Below the pieces are notes generated by a model. It saw only the letters and a program-made list of their open reading frames with translations, had not been told where the DNA came from and ran no database searches. Source: CAWCWK01 sp963842125 (GTDB taxonomy: Bacteria > Pseudomonadota > Alphaproteobacteria > Rhizobiales > CAWCWK01). From it: 64,000 bases of DNA. Shown here piece after piece: positions 35,065 through 43,369 of the stretch; within the stretch, counting starts at the first letter, position 1, and each line of letters starts with the position of its first letter. A program made the position numbers and the translations under genes. The stretch covers positions 1,512,156-1,576,155 of the forward strand of contig CAWJFE010000001.1 in NCBI GenBank assembly GCA_963842125.1, read 5' to 3'.

Positions 35065-35585
35065 CCGCAACGGACGCCAAACCGGCCTCGCGCCGCGGCA
35101 GCCGGGCCAATCAGCGTAGTGCCGCGCGGCTCGCCGCCGTGCAGGCCCTCTATCAGATGGATGTCGCCCAGACCGGCGTCACCGACATCCTCGCCGAATA
35201 CGAGGCGACGCGGCTCGGCCAGGAGGTCGGCGACGAAGACGCGGACGGCGCGCATTACGCACCGGCCGACGCGTCGTTCTTCCGCGACATCGTGACCGGC
35301 GTCGTGCGCGAGCAGACGGCGCTCGACACGCGGGTCGACGCCGCTCTGGCCAAGGGCTGGCCGCTGCAGCGCCTCGATACGACGCTGCGCGCCATCCTTC
35401 GCGCGGGCACCTACGAGTTGCAGTTCCGCGAGGACGTGCCGCCCAAGGCCGCGATCAACGAATATGTCGAGGTCGGCCACGCCTTCTACGAAGGCGACAT
35501 CATGCGGATGATCAACGGCGTGCTCGACCGGATCGCGCGCGACCTGAAGCCCGACCAGATGGGCCCGCCGCGCAAGGCCGGCTGA
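35061..35585 (+). CDS. nusB: Transcription antitermination protein NusB
   Basis: A 174-aa all-helical RNA-binding protein that joins NusE at boxA for rRNA antitermination. It starts with a basic extension, then AARLAAVQALYQMDV, and contains TTLRAILRAGTYEL and the C-terminal PPKAAINEYVEVGHAF and MINGVLDRIARD, all typical. It overlaps ribH by four bases and is followed by thiL. The ribH-nusB-thiL order is a conserved alphaproteobacterial string. Confidence 0.96.
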   Translation: MTATDAKPASRRGSRANQRSAARLAAVQALYQMDVAQTGVTDILAEYEATRLGQEVGDEDADGAHYAPADASFFRDIVTGVVREQTALDTRVDAALAKGWPLQRLDTTLRAILRAGTYELQFREDVPPKAAINEYVEVGHAFYEGDIMRMINGVLDRIARDLKPDQMGPPRKAG

Positions 35586-35589
35586 GGCC

Positions 35590-36561
35590 GTGCCGGTCCG
35601 CCCGACATCGGCCGAACAGAGCCTCATCCAGCGGCATTTCGCGCCTTTGGCCAAGGCGGCGGGCGCGCTCAAGCTTCGGGACGATGCGGCGGTGCTCACC
35701 CCGCCCGCCGGCTGCGATCTCGTCCTGACGACCGATGCCGTCGTTGCCGGTGTCCACTTCTTCCCCGATGACGCTCCGGCCGATATCGCCGCCAAGGCAC
35801 TGCGGGTGAACCTCTCCGACCTCGCCGCCAAGGGCGCCGACCCCCTCGGCGCGCTGATGGCGCTGTGCCTGCCCGGCGATATCGGCGAAGACTGGGTCGC
35901 GGCCTTCGCCACGGGCCTCGGGGCGGATCTGGGGGCCTATGGCATCGACCTTCTCGGCGGCGACACCGTCCGCGCGCCGATGCTGTCGGTCGCGATCACG
36001 GCGATCGGGTCGGTCCCGCACGGCCGGATGGTACGACGCTCGGCGGCGTCCGCCGGCGATGCGCTCTTCGTCACCGGCACGATCGGCGACGCGGCGCTCG
36101 GACTGCTGTGCCGGACGGGCGCGCTGGCGGAGGACGCACACCTGCTCGATCGCTACCTGCGCCCGCAGCCCCGCTCAGCGATCGCGGGCGTACTTCGCCA
36201 GCATGCGAGCGCCGCGATGGACATCTCGGACGGCCTCGCCGGCGATCTCGACGCGCTGCTCGCCGCGTCGGGCTGCACGGGATCGGTTGCGGTGGAGACG
36301 GTGCCGCTGAGCAAGTCGGCGGCGCGTGTCGTAGCGCTTGATGCCGACCGCTGGGAGACCATTCTCACGGGCGGCGACGACTACGAGATCCTCGCAACCG
36401 TCCCGCCCGCCCGCTGCGCCGCCTTCACGGAAGCGACCCATGCGGCCGGTGTCACCGTCACGCGCGTCGGCACGGTAGAGACCGGAGGTACACCGGCGCG
36501 CTTCGTGCAGACCGATGGCTCGGACTTCGCGCTGTCCAGCCGAGCCTATTCGCACCTCTGA
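35590..36561 (+). CDS. thiL: Thiamine-monophosphate kinase
   Basis: A 323-aa AIR-synthase-fold kinase that phosphorylates thiamine monophosphate to the active pyrophosphate. Key segments: KLRDDAAVL, TTDAVVAGVHFF, NLSDLAAKGADPLG, GGDTVR and ILTGGDDYEIL. GTG start at 35590, 4 bases after nusB. It is the last gene of the nrdR-rib-nusB-thiL string. No thiamine riboswitch is visible before it, as expected for an internal gene. Confidence 0.95.
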   Translation: MPVRPTSAEQSLIQRHFAPLAKAAGALKLRDDAAVLTPPAGCDLVLTTDAVVAGVHFFPDDAPADIAAKALRVNLSDLAAKGADPLGALMALCLPGDIGEDWVAAFATGLGADLGAYGIDLLGGDTVRAPMLSVAITAIGSVPHGRMVRRSAASAGDALFVTGTIGDAALGLLCRTGALAEDAHLLDRYLRPQPRSAIAGVLRQHASAAMDISDGLAGDLDALLAASGCTGSVAVETVPLSKSAARVVALDADRWETILTGGDDYEILATVPPARCAAFTEATHAAGVTVTRVGTVETGGTPARFVQTDGSDFALSSRAYSHL

Positions 36562-36586
36562 TGCCGTTCCCAGAAAGCTCGGCGTG

Positions 36587-37315
36587 TTAGCGAACCGAGC
36601 CGAGAAACGCCGTCAGGTCCTCGGTAACGAAATCGACCTTCGGATCGCTCCCCCGGCCTTCCATCTCCCATTCGCCGTGGAGGACCGCACGCGTGCCGGC
36701 GGGTACGACCAGCGTCGTGACCATGCCGAGCTCATGCGGGACGGTGAGGTTGACGGCGAGGTCTTCGAAGAATGCGGACTTCGCCACGTCGACATCATGG
36801 AGGCGGATGAACGTGTCGTAGTTCTCGCGCTCGGGCTTTGGGGTGAAGCCGGCTTCGACGATGCCGAACTGGTCCTCGAAATGGTCGGCGATGCCGAGCC
36901 GGGCGAGGATGTTCTCGGCGTGGAGCCGCGTGCCGTTCGTGAGGACGAGCTTGCGGCCGGGGAGGGCGTCTATCGCGGCGCCGAGCTTGGGGTTGGGCTC
37001 GAGCGGCGAATGGTCGATGTCGTGGACATAGGCCAGGAACTCGTCGGGCGAGATGCCGTGCTCGGTCATCAGGCCGCGCAGGCTCGTGCCGTACTTCTTG
37101 TAGTAGTCGGTCTGGACGACCTTCGCGTCGGCCGGCTCCAGCCCCAGCGCTTCGGCGACATAGGTCGTGATGCGTTGGCTGATCTGCGGGAAGATCGCGC
37201 TGTTGGCCGGGTAGAGCGTGTTGTCGAGATCGAACACCCAGGTGTCGACATGGGCGAAGGCCTCGCGCGGATCGCTCGCATGGGTTTCCGGCGTCTCGGT
37301 CATGGTCTCGCTCAT
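36587..37315 (-). CDS. Pyrimidine 5'-nucleotidase-like HAD hydrolase
   Basis: A 242-aa HAD phosphatase. Motif I is FDLDNTLYP (Asp29 nucleophile, Asp31), motif II LVLTNGT, followed by the lysine and AFFEDLAVNL for motif IV. DNTLYPANSAIFPQISQRI is the signature of the SDT1/pyrimidine 5'-nucleotidase subgroup. It is translationally coupled to argB: its ATG at 37315 overlaps the argB TGA. Substrate is inferred from subgroup only. Confidence 0.9.
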   Translation of the reverse strand: MSETMTETPETHASDPREAFAHVDTWVFDLDNTLYPANSAIFPQISQRITTYVAEALGLEPADAKVVQTDYYKKYGTSLRGLMTEHGISPDEFLAYVHDIDHSPLEPNPKLGAAIDALPGRKLVLTNGTRLHAENILARLGIADHFEDQFGIVEAGFTPKPERENYDTFIRLHDVDVAKSAFFEDLAVNLTVPHELGMVTTLVVPAGTRAVLHGEWEMEGRGSDPKVDFVTEDLTAFLGSVR

Positions 37316-38262
37316 GCCGCCGCCCTGATGCGCGTGCCCGCGCCGTGGTCGGTGAAGAGTTCGAGGAGGATGGCGTGCGGCACCCGGCCATCGACGATCA
37401 CCACGGCCTCGACGCCGCGCTCGACGGCGTCGAGGCAGGTCTCGACCTTGGGGATCATTCCGCCCGAGATCGTGCCGTCGGCGATGAGGGACCGGGCTTC
37501 GTCGGCGCGAAGCTCGGGGATGAGCGTGCCCGCCTTGTCGAGAACGCCCGGAACGTCGGTCAGCAGCAGCAATCGCTTGGCCCGGAGCGCGCCCGACACG
37601 GCACCCGCGAACGTGTCGGCGTTGACGTTGAACGTCTCGCCATCGGCGCCGTAGGCGATGGGCGCAATGACGGGGGTGAGCTTCTTGGCCAGCACGTCCT
37701 CTATGACGGCCTTGTCGATCCGCTCCGGCTCTCCGACGAAGCCGAGGTCCACGACGCGCTCGATCTGGCTGTCCGGGTCCTGGGCGGTGCGCGTGAGCTT
37801 GCGCGCGCGCACCATGCCTCCGTCCTTGCCGGACAGGCCGATGGCGCGTCCGCCGACGCCGTTGATCGCGCTGACGAGGCCTTTGTTGATCGAGCCGGCG
37901 AGCACCATCTCGACGATCTCCACGGTCGCGGCATCCGTGACGCGCAGGCCGTCCTCAAAGCGCGACTGGATGCCGAGCCGGGCCAGCATCGCCTTGATCT
38001 GCGGCCCGCCGCCATGAACGACGACTGGGTTGATCCCCGCCTGCTTCAGGAGCGCGATGTCCTTGGCGAAATCGCGCGCGATCGCCTCGTCGCCCATGGC
38101 GTGCCCGCCATATTTCACGACGATCGTCTCGTCGGTATAGCGCTGCATGTAGGGCAGGGCGGAGGCGAGCGTGTGGGCGGCGGCGTGGGGGTCGATGGGC
38201 GGCGTATCGGGCAAGGTGGCGCTTCCGGTTGGGACGGGGTGACTTAAGGGGAGATGGAGCAA
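37312..38262 (-). CDS. argB: Acetylglutamate kinase
   Basis: A 316-aa amino-acid kinase family enzyme, second step of arginine synthesis (N-acetylglutamate to its 5-phosphate). VVKYGGHAMGD forms the nucleotide loop, VVHGGGPQIKAM the substrate site, and GVGGRAIGLSGKDGG and NVNADTFAGAVSGAL complete the signature. An N-terminal extension of about 35 residues suggests the arginine-sensitive hexameric type. It lies 15 bases after engB on the same strand and overlaps the HAD gene. Confidence 0.95.
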   Translation of the reverse strand: MLHLPLSHPVPTGSATLPDTPPIDPHAAAHTLASALPYMQRYTDETIVVKYGGHAMGDEAIARDFAKDIALLKQAGINPVVVHGGGPQIKAMLARLGIQSRFEDGLRVTDAATVEIVEMVLAGSINKGLVSAINGVGGRAIGLSGKDGGMVRARKLTRTAQDPDSQIERVVDLGFVGEPERIDKAVIEDVLAKKLTPVIAPIAYGADGETFNVNADTFAGAVSGALRAKRLLLLTDVPGVLDKAGTLIPELRADEARSLIADGTISGGMIPKVETCLDAVERGVEAVVIVDGRVPHAILLELFTDHGAGTRIRAAA

Positions 38263-38277
38263 GGCGCAACGCCGTCG

Positions 38278-38922
38278 CTATTCCATCACCAGTCTTGCCA
38301 CCGCCGCGCGAAGCTCCTCCATGCCGTCCTTCTTCTCGCTCGACGTCATCAGGAGGACGGGAAAGGCGGCCGGGTGCTTCAGAAGCGCCTTGTTCGTCGC
38401 TTCCATCACCTTGACCTGATCGCCGACGCCGATCTTGTCGGCCTTGGTCAGCACGACTTGATAGCTCACCGCCGCGCCATCGAGCATGGAGAGGATGTCG
38501 TCGTCGACAGGCTTGAGGCCGTGGCGGGCATCGACGAGGACGAAGACGCGGCGCAGGTTCACGCGGCCGCGCAGGTAGGACTTCACGAGCCGCTGCCACG
38601 CCTCGACCTTGGCCAGGGGGGCCTTGGCGAAGCCGTAGCCCGGCATATCGACCATGTAGAGCGGGCCGGTGGCGGTGCTCTCCAGGGCGAAGAAGTTGAG
38701 TTCCTGCGTCCGCCCAGGCGTATTGGAGGTCCGCGCGATGGCCTTGCGGCCCGTCAGCGCGTTGATGAGGCTCGATTTGCCGACGTTCGAGCGGCCGGCA
38801 AAGGCGATCTCGGGGCGGTCGGCCTCCGGCAGGCCGGAGGTCGCGACGACGCCCTTGACGAAGACCGTCTCGGCCTGGAAGAGCTTGCGGCCGATCTCGC
38901 GGTAGTCGGGGCCCTCGTCTAT
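38278..38922 (-). CDS. engB: Ribosome biogenesis GTPase YihA/EngB/YsxC
   Basis: About 214 aa. G1 loop GRSNVGKSS, G2 region RTSNTPGRTQELNFF, G3 VDMPGYGFA and G4 LTKADK are all present; the protein helps assemble the large ribosomal subunit. The start is unclear: family homology begins at about EGPDYREIGRKLF, but no ATG, GTG or TTG occurs in this frame from the yidC stop to the G1 loop, nor for more than 90 codons upstream inside yidC. The codon at 38922-38920 is ATA and overlaps the yidC TAG as ATAG, in the position where a coupled start would be expected. The end at 38278 is secure. Confidence 0.88.
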   Translation of the reverse strand: MDEGPDYREIGRKLFQAETVFVKGVVATSGLPEADRPEIAFAGRSNVGKSSLINALTGRKAIARTSNTPGRTQELNFFALESTATGPLYMVDMPGYGFAKAPLAKVEAWQRLVKSYLRGRVNLRRVFVLVDARHGLKPVDDDILSMLDGAAVSYQVVLTKADKIGVGDQVKVMEATNKALLKHPAAFPVLLMTSSEKKDGMEELRAAVARLVME

Positions 38923-40985
38923 TCCGCCGGGTCCGGCTTGGGCGTCGGCCGCTTGTTGGCGCGGCGGGCAGGTTTGGCCGTCGACTTGGCCCGGGCCTTC
39001 GTCGGCGCTGGCTTGTCCTCGCCGGCGTCGTTCGCCGCCACCGGTGTCTCCACCGTCGTCTCGGCCTCGCTCTTCGTCTCGTTGGTCGTCTCGCCCGAGG
39101 TCTCGCCGCTCTTCGGCTTCGCCGCTTCCTTTGGCGCGTCCTTGGCGGCTTCCTTGGGCGCGTCTTTCGGCCGCTTGAAGCTCTGTTTCACGTTGCCCCA
39201 TATGTCGACCTCCACGCCGTTGCGCTTCATGATGAACCATTGCTGCGCGAAGGTGAGCGTGTTGTTCCACGCCCAGTAGATGACGAGACCGGCCGGGAAG
39301 CCCGCGAGCATGAAGGTGAAGACGACCGGCATCCAGGTAAAGATCGTCTGCTGGATCGGATCGGCCGGCAGCGGATTGAGGCGCATCTGAAGGAACATCG
39401 TGATGCCCATCAGCAGCGGCCAGACGCCGATGAGAAGGAAGCCCGGCACGTCGTAGGGCAGGAGGCCGAAGAGGTTGAAGATCGAGGTCGGGTCGGGCGC
39501 CGACAGGTCCTGGATCCAGCCGAAGAAGGGCGCGTGACGCATCTCCAGCGTCACGAAGAGCACCTTGTAGAGCGAGAAGAAGACCGGGATCTGGATGATG
39601 ACCGGCAGACAGCCGGAGACCGGATTGATCTTCTCCTTCTTGTAGAGCTCCATCAGCGCTTGCTGCTGCTTGGTGCGGTCGTCGCCGAATTTCTCGCGGA
39701 TCTCCATCATCTGCGGCTGGACGAGCTTCATCTTGCTCATCGAGGCGTAGGCCTTGTTTTGCAGCGGGAAGAAGAAGAGCTTCACCACTACGGTCACGGC
39801 CAGGATAGCGACGCCGAAATTGCCGAAGAGGCCGAAGAAGAATTCGAGGCCCCAGAACATCGGGCGCGTCAGGAAGTAGAACCAGCCCCAGTCTATCAGC
39901 CGGTCGAAGCGGTCGATGCCGAGCGCGTCCTGATAGCCGTCGATCCGGTCGACTTCCTTGGCGCCGGAGAAGAGGTAGTCGGTGATCGACACCGTCGCGC
40001 CCGACGCGATGGTGACCGGGGCGCCGAGGAAGTCGGCCTGGAAGGTCTGGCGTCCGTTCGCCGCACCCGATACGTAGCGCCCGGCGAAGGTGTCGGTCTG
40101 CTGGGGCACGAGCGCGGTGGCCCAGTACTTGTCGGTGATGCCGAGCCAGCCGCCCTGCACGTTCTCGTAGCGCACGCCCGGGCCTTCGAGATCGTCGTAG
40201 TCGGTCTCTTGCAAGCCCTCTTCGCCGAAGACGCCGATCATGCCCTCGTGGAGGATGAAGAAGCCGCTCGTTTCCGGTTCGCCATGGCGGGAGACGAGGC
40301 CATAGGGGCTGAGCGCGATGGGCGCGCCCGTCGTGTTCTCGACCGCCTGCTGGATCGTGAACATATAGCCGTCGTCGATGCTGATCGTCCGGCGGAAGAC
40401 GAGCCCTGCGCCATTGTCATAGGTCAGCGTGACGGGCGTCTGCGGCGTCAACGCGCCCGACGCCGTCCACTCGGTCGCGTTGTTGGGCAGGCCGAGCGCC
40501 GGGTCGGCGGACGCCCAGCCGAACTCGGCATAGTAGGGCGCGGGCGCGCCCGACGGCGAGAGAAGCACGATTTCCGGCGAGGTCGGATCGACCGTCTCGT
40601 GGTAGTTCTTGAGCGAGAGGTCGTCGATGCGCGCGCCGACGAGGTTGATCGAGCCCTCGAGCTGCGGCGTGTCGATCGCGATGCGCGGCGTGGCGGCGAT
40701 GACGGCGTCGCGGTCGAGGCCGCCATTGGGAAAGATCGCGCCGGGCGAGTCGGGCGCGAGGTCGCCGCCGGGCGTCAGCGCGGCATCGGGGAGGGTGACG
40801 GCGTTGGGCGCGCCCGGCTGCGGCGTCAGTGCCTGATCGGCCACCGTGTTCTGCGGCAGCGAGGCCTCGATGGCGGCGAGGCGAACGCGCTCGGCCTCCA
40901 TGCGCGGATTGATGACGAAGACCTGCCAGCCGAAGAGGACGAGCAGCGAGAGCCCGATGGCGATGAAGTAATTGCGGTTTTCCAT
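38919..40985 (-). CDS. yidC: Membrane protein insertase YidC
   Basis: A 688-aa inner-membrane insertase. The N-terminal helix NYFIAIGLSLLVLFGW is followed by a large periplasmic beta-domain (about 60-370) and the conserved C-terminal five-helix core with AILAVTVVVKLFFFPLQNKAYASMSKMK, SGCLPVIIQIPVFFSLYKVL and FPAGLVIYWAWNN. The tail is unusually long, rich in Lys, Pro, Ala and Glu (KDAPKEAAKDAPKEAAKPK), as in many Rhizobiales. ATG at 40985. It lies in the classic rpmH-rnpA-yidC-engB order. Confidence 0.97.
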   Translation of the reverse strand: MENRNYFIAIGLSLLVLFGWQVFVINPRMEAERVRLAAIEASLPQNTVADQALTPQPGAPNAVTLPDAALTPGGDLAPDSPGAIFPNGGLDRDAVIAATPRIAIDTPQLEGSINLVGARIDDLSLKNYHETVDPTSPEIVLLSPSGAPAPYYAEFGWASADPALGLPNNATEWTASGALTPQTPVTLTYDNGAGLVFRRTISIDDGYMFTIQQAVENTTGAPIALSPYGLVSRHGEPETSGFFILHEGMIGVFGEEGLQETDYDDLEGPGVRYENVQGGWLGITDKYWATALVPQQTDTFAGRYVSGAANGRQTFQADFLGAPVTIASGATVSITDYLFSGAKEVDRIDGYQDALGIDRFDRLIDWGWFYFLTRPMFWGLEFFFGLFGNFGVAILAVTVVVKLFFFPLQNKAYASMSKMKLVQPQMMEIREKFGDDRTKQQQALMELYKKEKINPVSGCLPVIIQIPVFFSLYKVLFVTLEMRHAPFFGWIQDLSAPDPTSIFNLFGLLPYDVPGFLLIGVWPLLMGITMFLQMRLNPLPADPIQQTIFTWMPVVFTFMLAGFPAGLVIYWAWNNTLTFAQQWFIMKRNGVEVDIWGNVKQSFKRPKDAPKEAAKDAPKEAAKPKSGETSGETTNETKSEAETTVETPVAANDAGEDKPAPTKARAKSTAKPARRANKRPTPKPDPAE

Positions 40986-41025
40986 CTCACCGTCTCGTCG
41001 GGCGGCGTCGCGGGAGCGCGCGCCG

Positions 41026-41475
41026 TCAGTGTGTCTCGTCGCGCGTTTCGCCGCCGGCGCGCAGACCAACGCTCTTGCCGTGCGCCTTCGTCCGCTGCGC
41101 CTCGGTCCGATGCGCTTTGGCGATCGACCGTCCAAGCTCCTTGGTCAGGGTCTCGAACGGCATCGTCAGCGCGGGGCGCCTGGCGATTACCACATAATCA
41201 TGGTCCGGCCTGAGCGCATCGGCCGACAGACCGGCCACGACAGCTTTCAGCCGCCGCCTGATGCGATTGCGCACCACCGCGTTGCCGACCTTCTTGGTGA
41301 CGGTAAAGCCGAAGCGCGGACCATCCGCCTCGCCGGCACCCACATAGTCGCGCACGCGCGCCTGCAAAACGAGAGCGCTCGCGAAACCGCGGGTGCCGCC
41401 GTTCAAGGCCAGGAACTGCCGGCGTTTCTTGAGCCGGCCGCTGATGGCCCGACCGGCCTCGTCGGCGGCCGTCAT
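41026..41475 (-). CDS. rnpA: Ribonuclease P protein component
   Basis: A 149-aa basic protein with the RNR motif TVTKKVGNAVVRNRIRRRLK and the N-terminal RLKKRRQFLAL. It binds RNase P RNA for tRNA 5' processing. The last about 30 residues form a charged tail. It starts 18 bases after the rpmH stop and ends 40 bases before yidC. The longer overlapping frame up to 41719 is not used. Confidence 0.94.
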   Translation of the reverse strand: MTAADEAGRAISGRLKKRRQFLALNGGTRGFASALVLQARVRDYVGAGEADGPRFGFTVTKKVGNAVVRNRIRRRLKAVVAGLSADALRPDHDYVVIARRPALTMPFETLTKELGRSIAKAHRTEAQRTKAHGKSVGLRAGGETRDETH

Positions 41476-41493
41476 CGGCTCGCGCGTCGACGC

Positions 41494-41628
41494 TTACGCC
41501 GAGAGCTGCTTGCGGCCCTGCGCGCGGCGGCGCGCGATGATCTTGCGGCCGGCCTTGGTGGCCATGCGCGAGCGGAACCCGTGGCGGCGCTTGCGAACCA
41601 GTCGGCTCGGCTGATAGGTGCGCTTCAT
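41494..41628 (-). CDS. rpmH: 50S ribosomal protein L34
   Basis: A 44-aa ribosomal protein: MKRTYQPSRLVRKRRHGFRS then MATKAGRKIIARRRAQGRKQLSA, a near-perfect L34. ATG at 41628, TAA at 41494. It is the first gene of the rpmH-rnpA-yidC-engB-argB run. A promoter with good boxes lies 112 bases upstream. Confidence 0.97.
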   Translation of the reverse strand: MKRTYQPSRLVRKRRHGFRSRMATKAGRKIIARRRAQGRKQLSA

Positions 41629-41739
41629 CTGACGTCTCCAGGCGCCGTCCGTGCTTCCGTCTTCGAACGGATGAGTCTGCGGCGCAAAGGGGTAGAAACA
41701 AAGCGGGCGCGCCCATCACGGCACGCCCTGCATCGCGGC

Positions 41740-41769
41740 CTTATAGTCGCGACCGGGGGGAGGGGTCAA
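41740..41769 (-). promoter_or_regulatory. Promoter of the rpmH-rnpA-yidC operon
   Basis: Read on the minus strand: TTGACC (41769-41764), an 18-base spacer, then TATAAG (41745-41740), close to the alphaproteobacterial housekeeping consensus. The -35 is half of a palindrome, GGTCAA-CA-TTGACC at 41764-41777. The transcript would have a leader of about 105 bases. The rest of the 307-base gap 41629-41935 shows no gene. Confidence 0.6.
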
Positions 41770-41935
41770 CATTGACCGGAGACTATTCAGACGCGGATGC
41801 CGGGCGGGTGCCGGACGGTCACGCGATCTGGCGCCTCGCTCCCGCGATCTCACAACGCGTTGAACGGGGCTGGCACACGCGTCCCATTCCGCGCATGGAT
41901 CGGTCGAGAGCCATATCCATTCATCGGAGAAACAT

Positions 41936-43360
41936 GTGACCGCACTTCTGAAGCCCGACATCTGTGTCATCGGCGCCGGTTCCGCCGGCCTGACCGTCGC
42001 GGCGGCTGCCGCCTCGTTCGGCGTCGAGGTCGTTCTCGTCGAGAAGGGCGAGATGGGCGGCGACTGCCTCAACTATGGTTGCGTGCCCTCCAAGGCGCTC
42101 CTCGCCGCCGGCCATCACGCGCAGGCGATCCGCGATGGGAAGGCGTTCGGCGTGAACGCGCCGGAGCCGACCATCGACTACGGGCGGGTGCACGACCACG
42201 TCCACGAGGTCATCGCCGCCATCGCGCCCAATGACAGCCAGGAGCGCTTCGAATCGCTCGGCGTGACGGTCCTGCGCGAGGCGGCCGTCTTCACCGACAA
42301 GAAGACGGTGAAGGCCGGTGACACGGAGATCCGCGCCCGCCGCTTCGTCGTCGCGACGGGGTCGGGGCCGGCCGTGCCGCCGATCGAAGGCATCGAGAGC
42401 GTGCCCTATTTCACCAACGAGACGATCTTCGGCAATACCGAGCGCCCGGGCCATCTCGTCATCATCGGCGGCGGGCCGATCGGCATGGAGATGGCGCAGG
42501 CCCATCGCCAGTTGGGGGCCAAGGTCACCGTGCTCGAAGGCGCGGTGCCGCTGGGCAAGGACGACCCCGAACTGACGGCCCTCCTCCTCGAAGAGCTCGA
42601 AGGCGAAGGCATCGTCATCCGCGGCGGGGCGATGGTGAAGGCCGTGCGGCCGGACGGGGAAGGCGTCGCCGTCGAGATCGAGGTCGAGGGCAGGGCCGAG
42701 ACCGTGACCGGCTCTCACCTCCTCGTCGCCGCCGGGCGCAAGCCCAATGTCGACGGGCTGGGGCTGGAGGCCGCCGGCATCGCGTTCGACAAGCGCGGCA
42801 TCACCGTCAACGACGGGCTGAAGACGACGAACTCGCGCGTCTACGCCATCGGCGACGTCGCGGGCGGGCTCCAGTTCACCCATGTGGCGGGCTATCAGGC
42901 CAGCCTCGTTGTGCGGAGCATCCTCTTCCGGCTGCCGATCAAGAACCGCACCGACCACATCCCGTGGGTCACCTTCACCGCGCCCGAGCTCGCCCATGTC
43001 GGCCAGACCGAGGCCGAGGCGAGAGAAGCTGGAACAGACATCGACATCCTGCGCTGGCCCTATGCCGAGAACGACCGCGCCCAGGCGGAGCGCAAGACCA
43101 CCGGGCTCATCAAGGTGATCGTCACGAAGAAGGGCAAGATCCTGGGCGCCTCCATCCTCGGCGCGCAGGCCGGCGAGATGATCAACATGTGGGCCCTCGC
43201 CATCAGCCAGGGCATGAACGTGCGCGCGATGACGGGCTACGTCGCGCCCTATCCGACGCTGTCCGAGATCGGCCGCCGTGCCGCCGTCACCTATTTCGCG
43301 CCCTTCACGCAAAAGGGCTGGGTGCGCGGCGCGGTGGAGAAGCTGCGCGCCTTCGGCTAA
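41936..43360 (+). CDS. FAD-dependent pyridine nucleotide-disulfide oxidoreductase (mercuric reductase-like)
   Basis: A 474-aa flavoprotein: N-terminal FAD site VIGAGSAGLTVAAAAASFG, redox disulfide Cys44/Cys49 in GGDCLNYGCVPSK, NAD(P)H site IIGGGPIGMEMAQAH, second FAD motif YAIGDVAGG. The C-terminal dimer-interface His-x4-Glu of lipoamide dehydrogenase is YPTLSEIGRR here, so the catalytic His is Tyr. That points to the mercuric-reductase-like or quinone-reducing subgroup rather than E3 of pyruvate dehydrogenase. GTG at 41936 sits behind CGGAGA; the ATG two bases earlier runs into a stop. Followed 9 bases later by a histidine kinase. Confidence 0.88.
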   Translation: MTALLKPDICVIGAGSAGLTVAAAAASFGVEVVLVEKGEMGGDCLNYGCVPSKALLAAGHHAQAIRDGKAFGVNAPEPTIDYGRVHDHVHEVIAAIAPNDSQERFESLGVTVLREAAVFTDKKTVKAGDTEIRARRFVVATGSGPAVPPIEGIESVPYFTNETIFGNTERPGHLVIIGGGPIGMEMAQAHRQLGAKVTVLEGAVPLGKDDPELTALLLEELEGEGIVIRGGAMVKAVRPDGEGVAVEIEVEGRAETVTGSHLLVAAGRKPNVDGLGLEAAGIAFDKRGITVNDGLKTTNSRVYAIGDVAGGLQFTHVAGYQASLVVRSILFRLPIKNRTDHIPWVTFTAPELAHVGQTEAEAREAGTDIDILRWPYAENDRAQAERKTTGLIKVIVTKKGKILGASILGAQAGEMINMWALAISQGMNVRAMTGYVAPYPTLSEIGRRAAVTYFAPFTQKGWVRGAVEKLRAFG

Positions 43361-43369
43361 CCGTTTGCG

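Noticed and set aside
35400..35600. Thiamine riboswitch for thiL, or an FMN riboswitch for the rib genes
   Set aside because: The genes are packed with overlaps and no conserved THI- or RFN-box is visible in the spacers.
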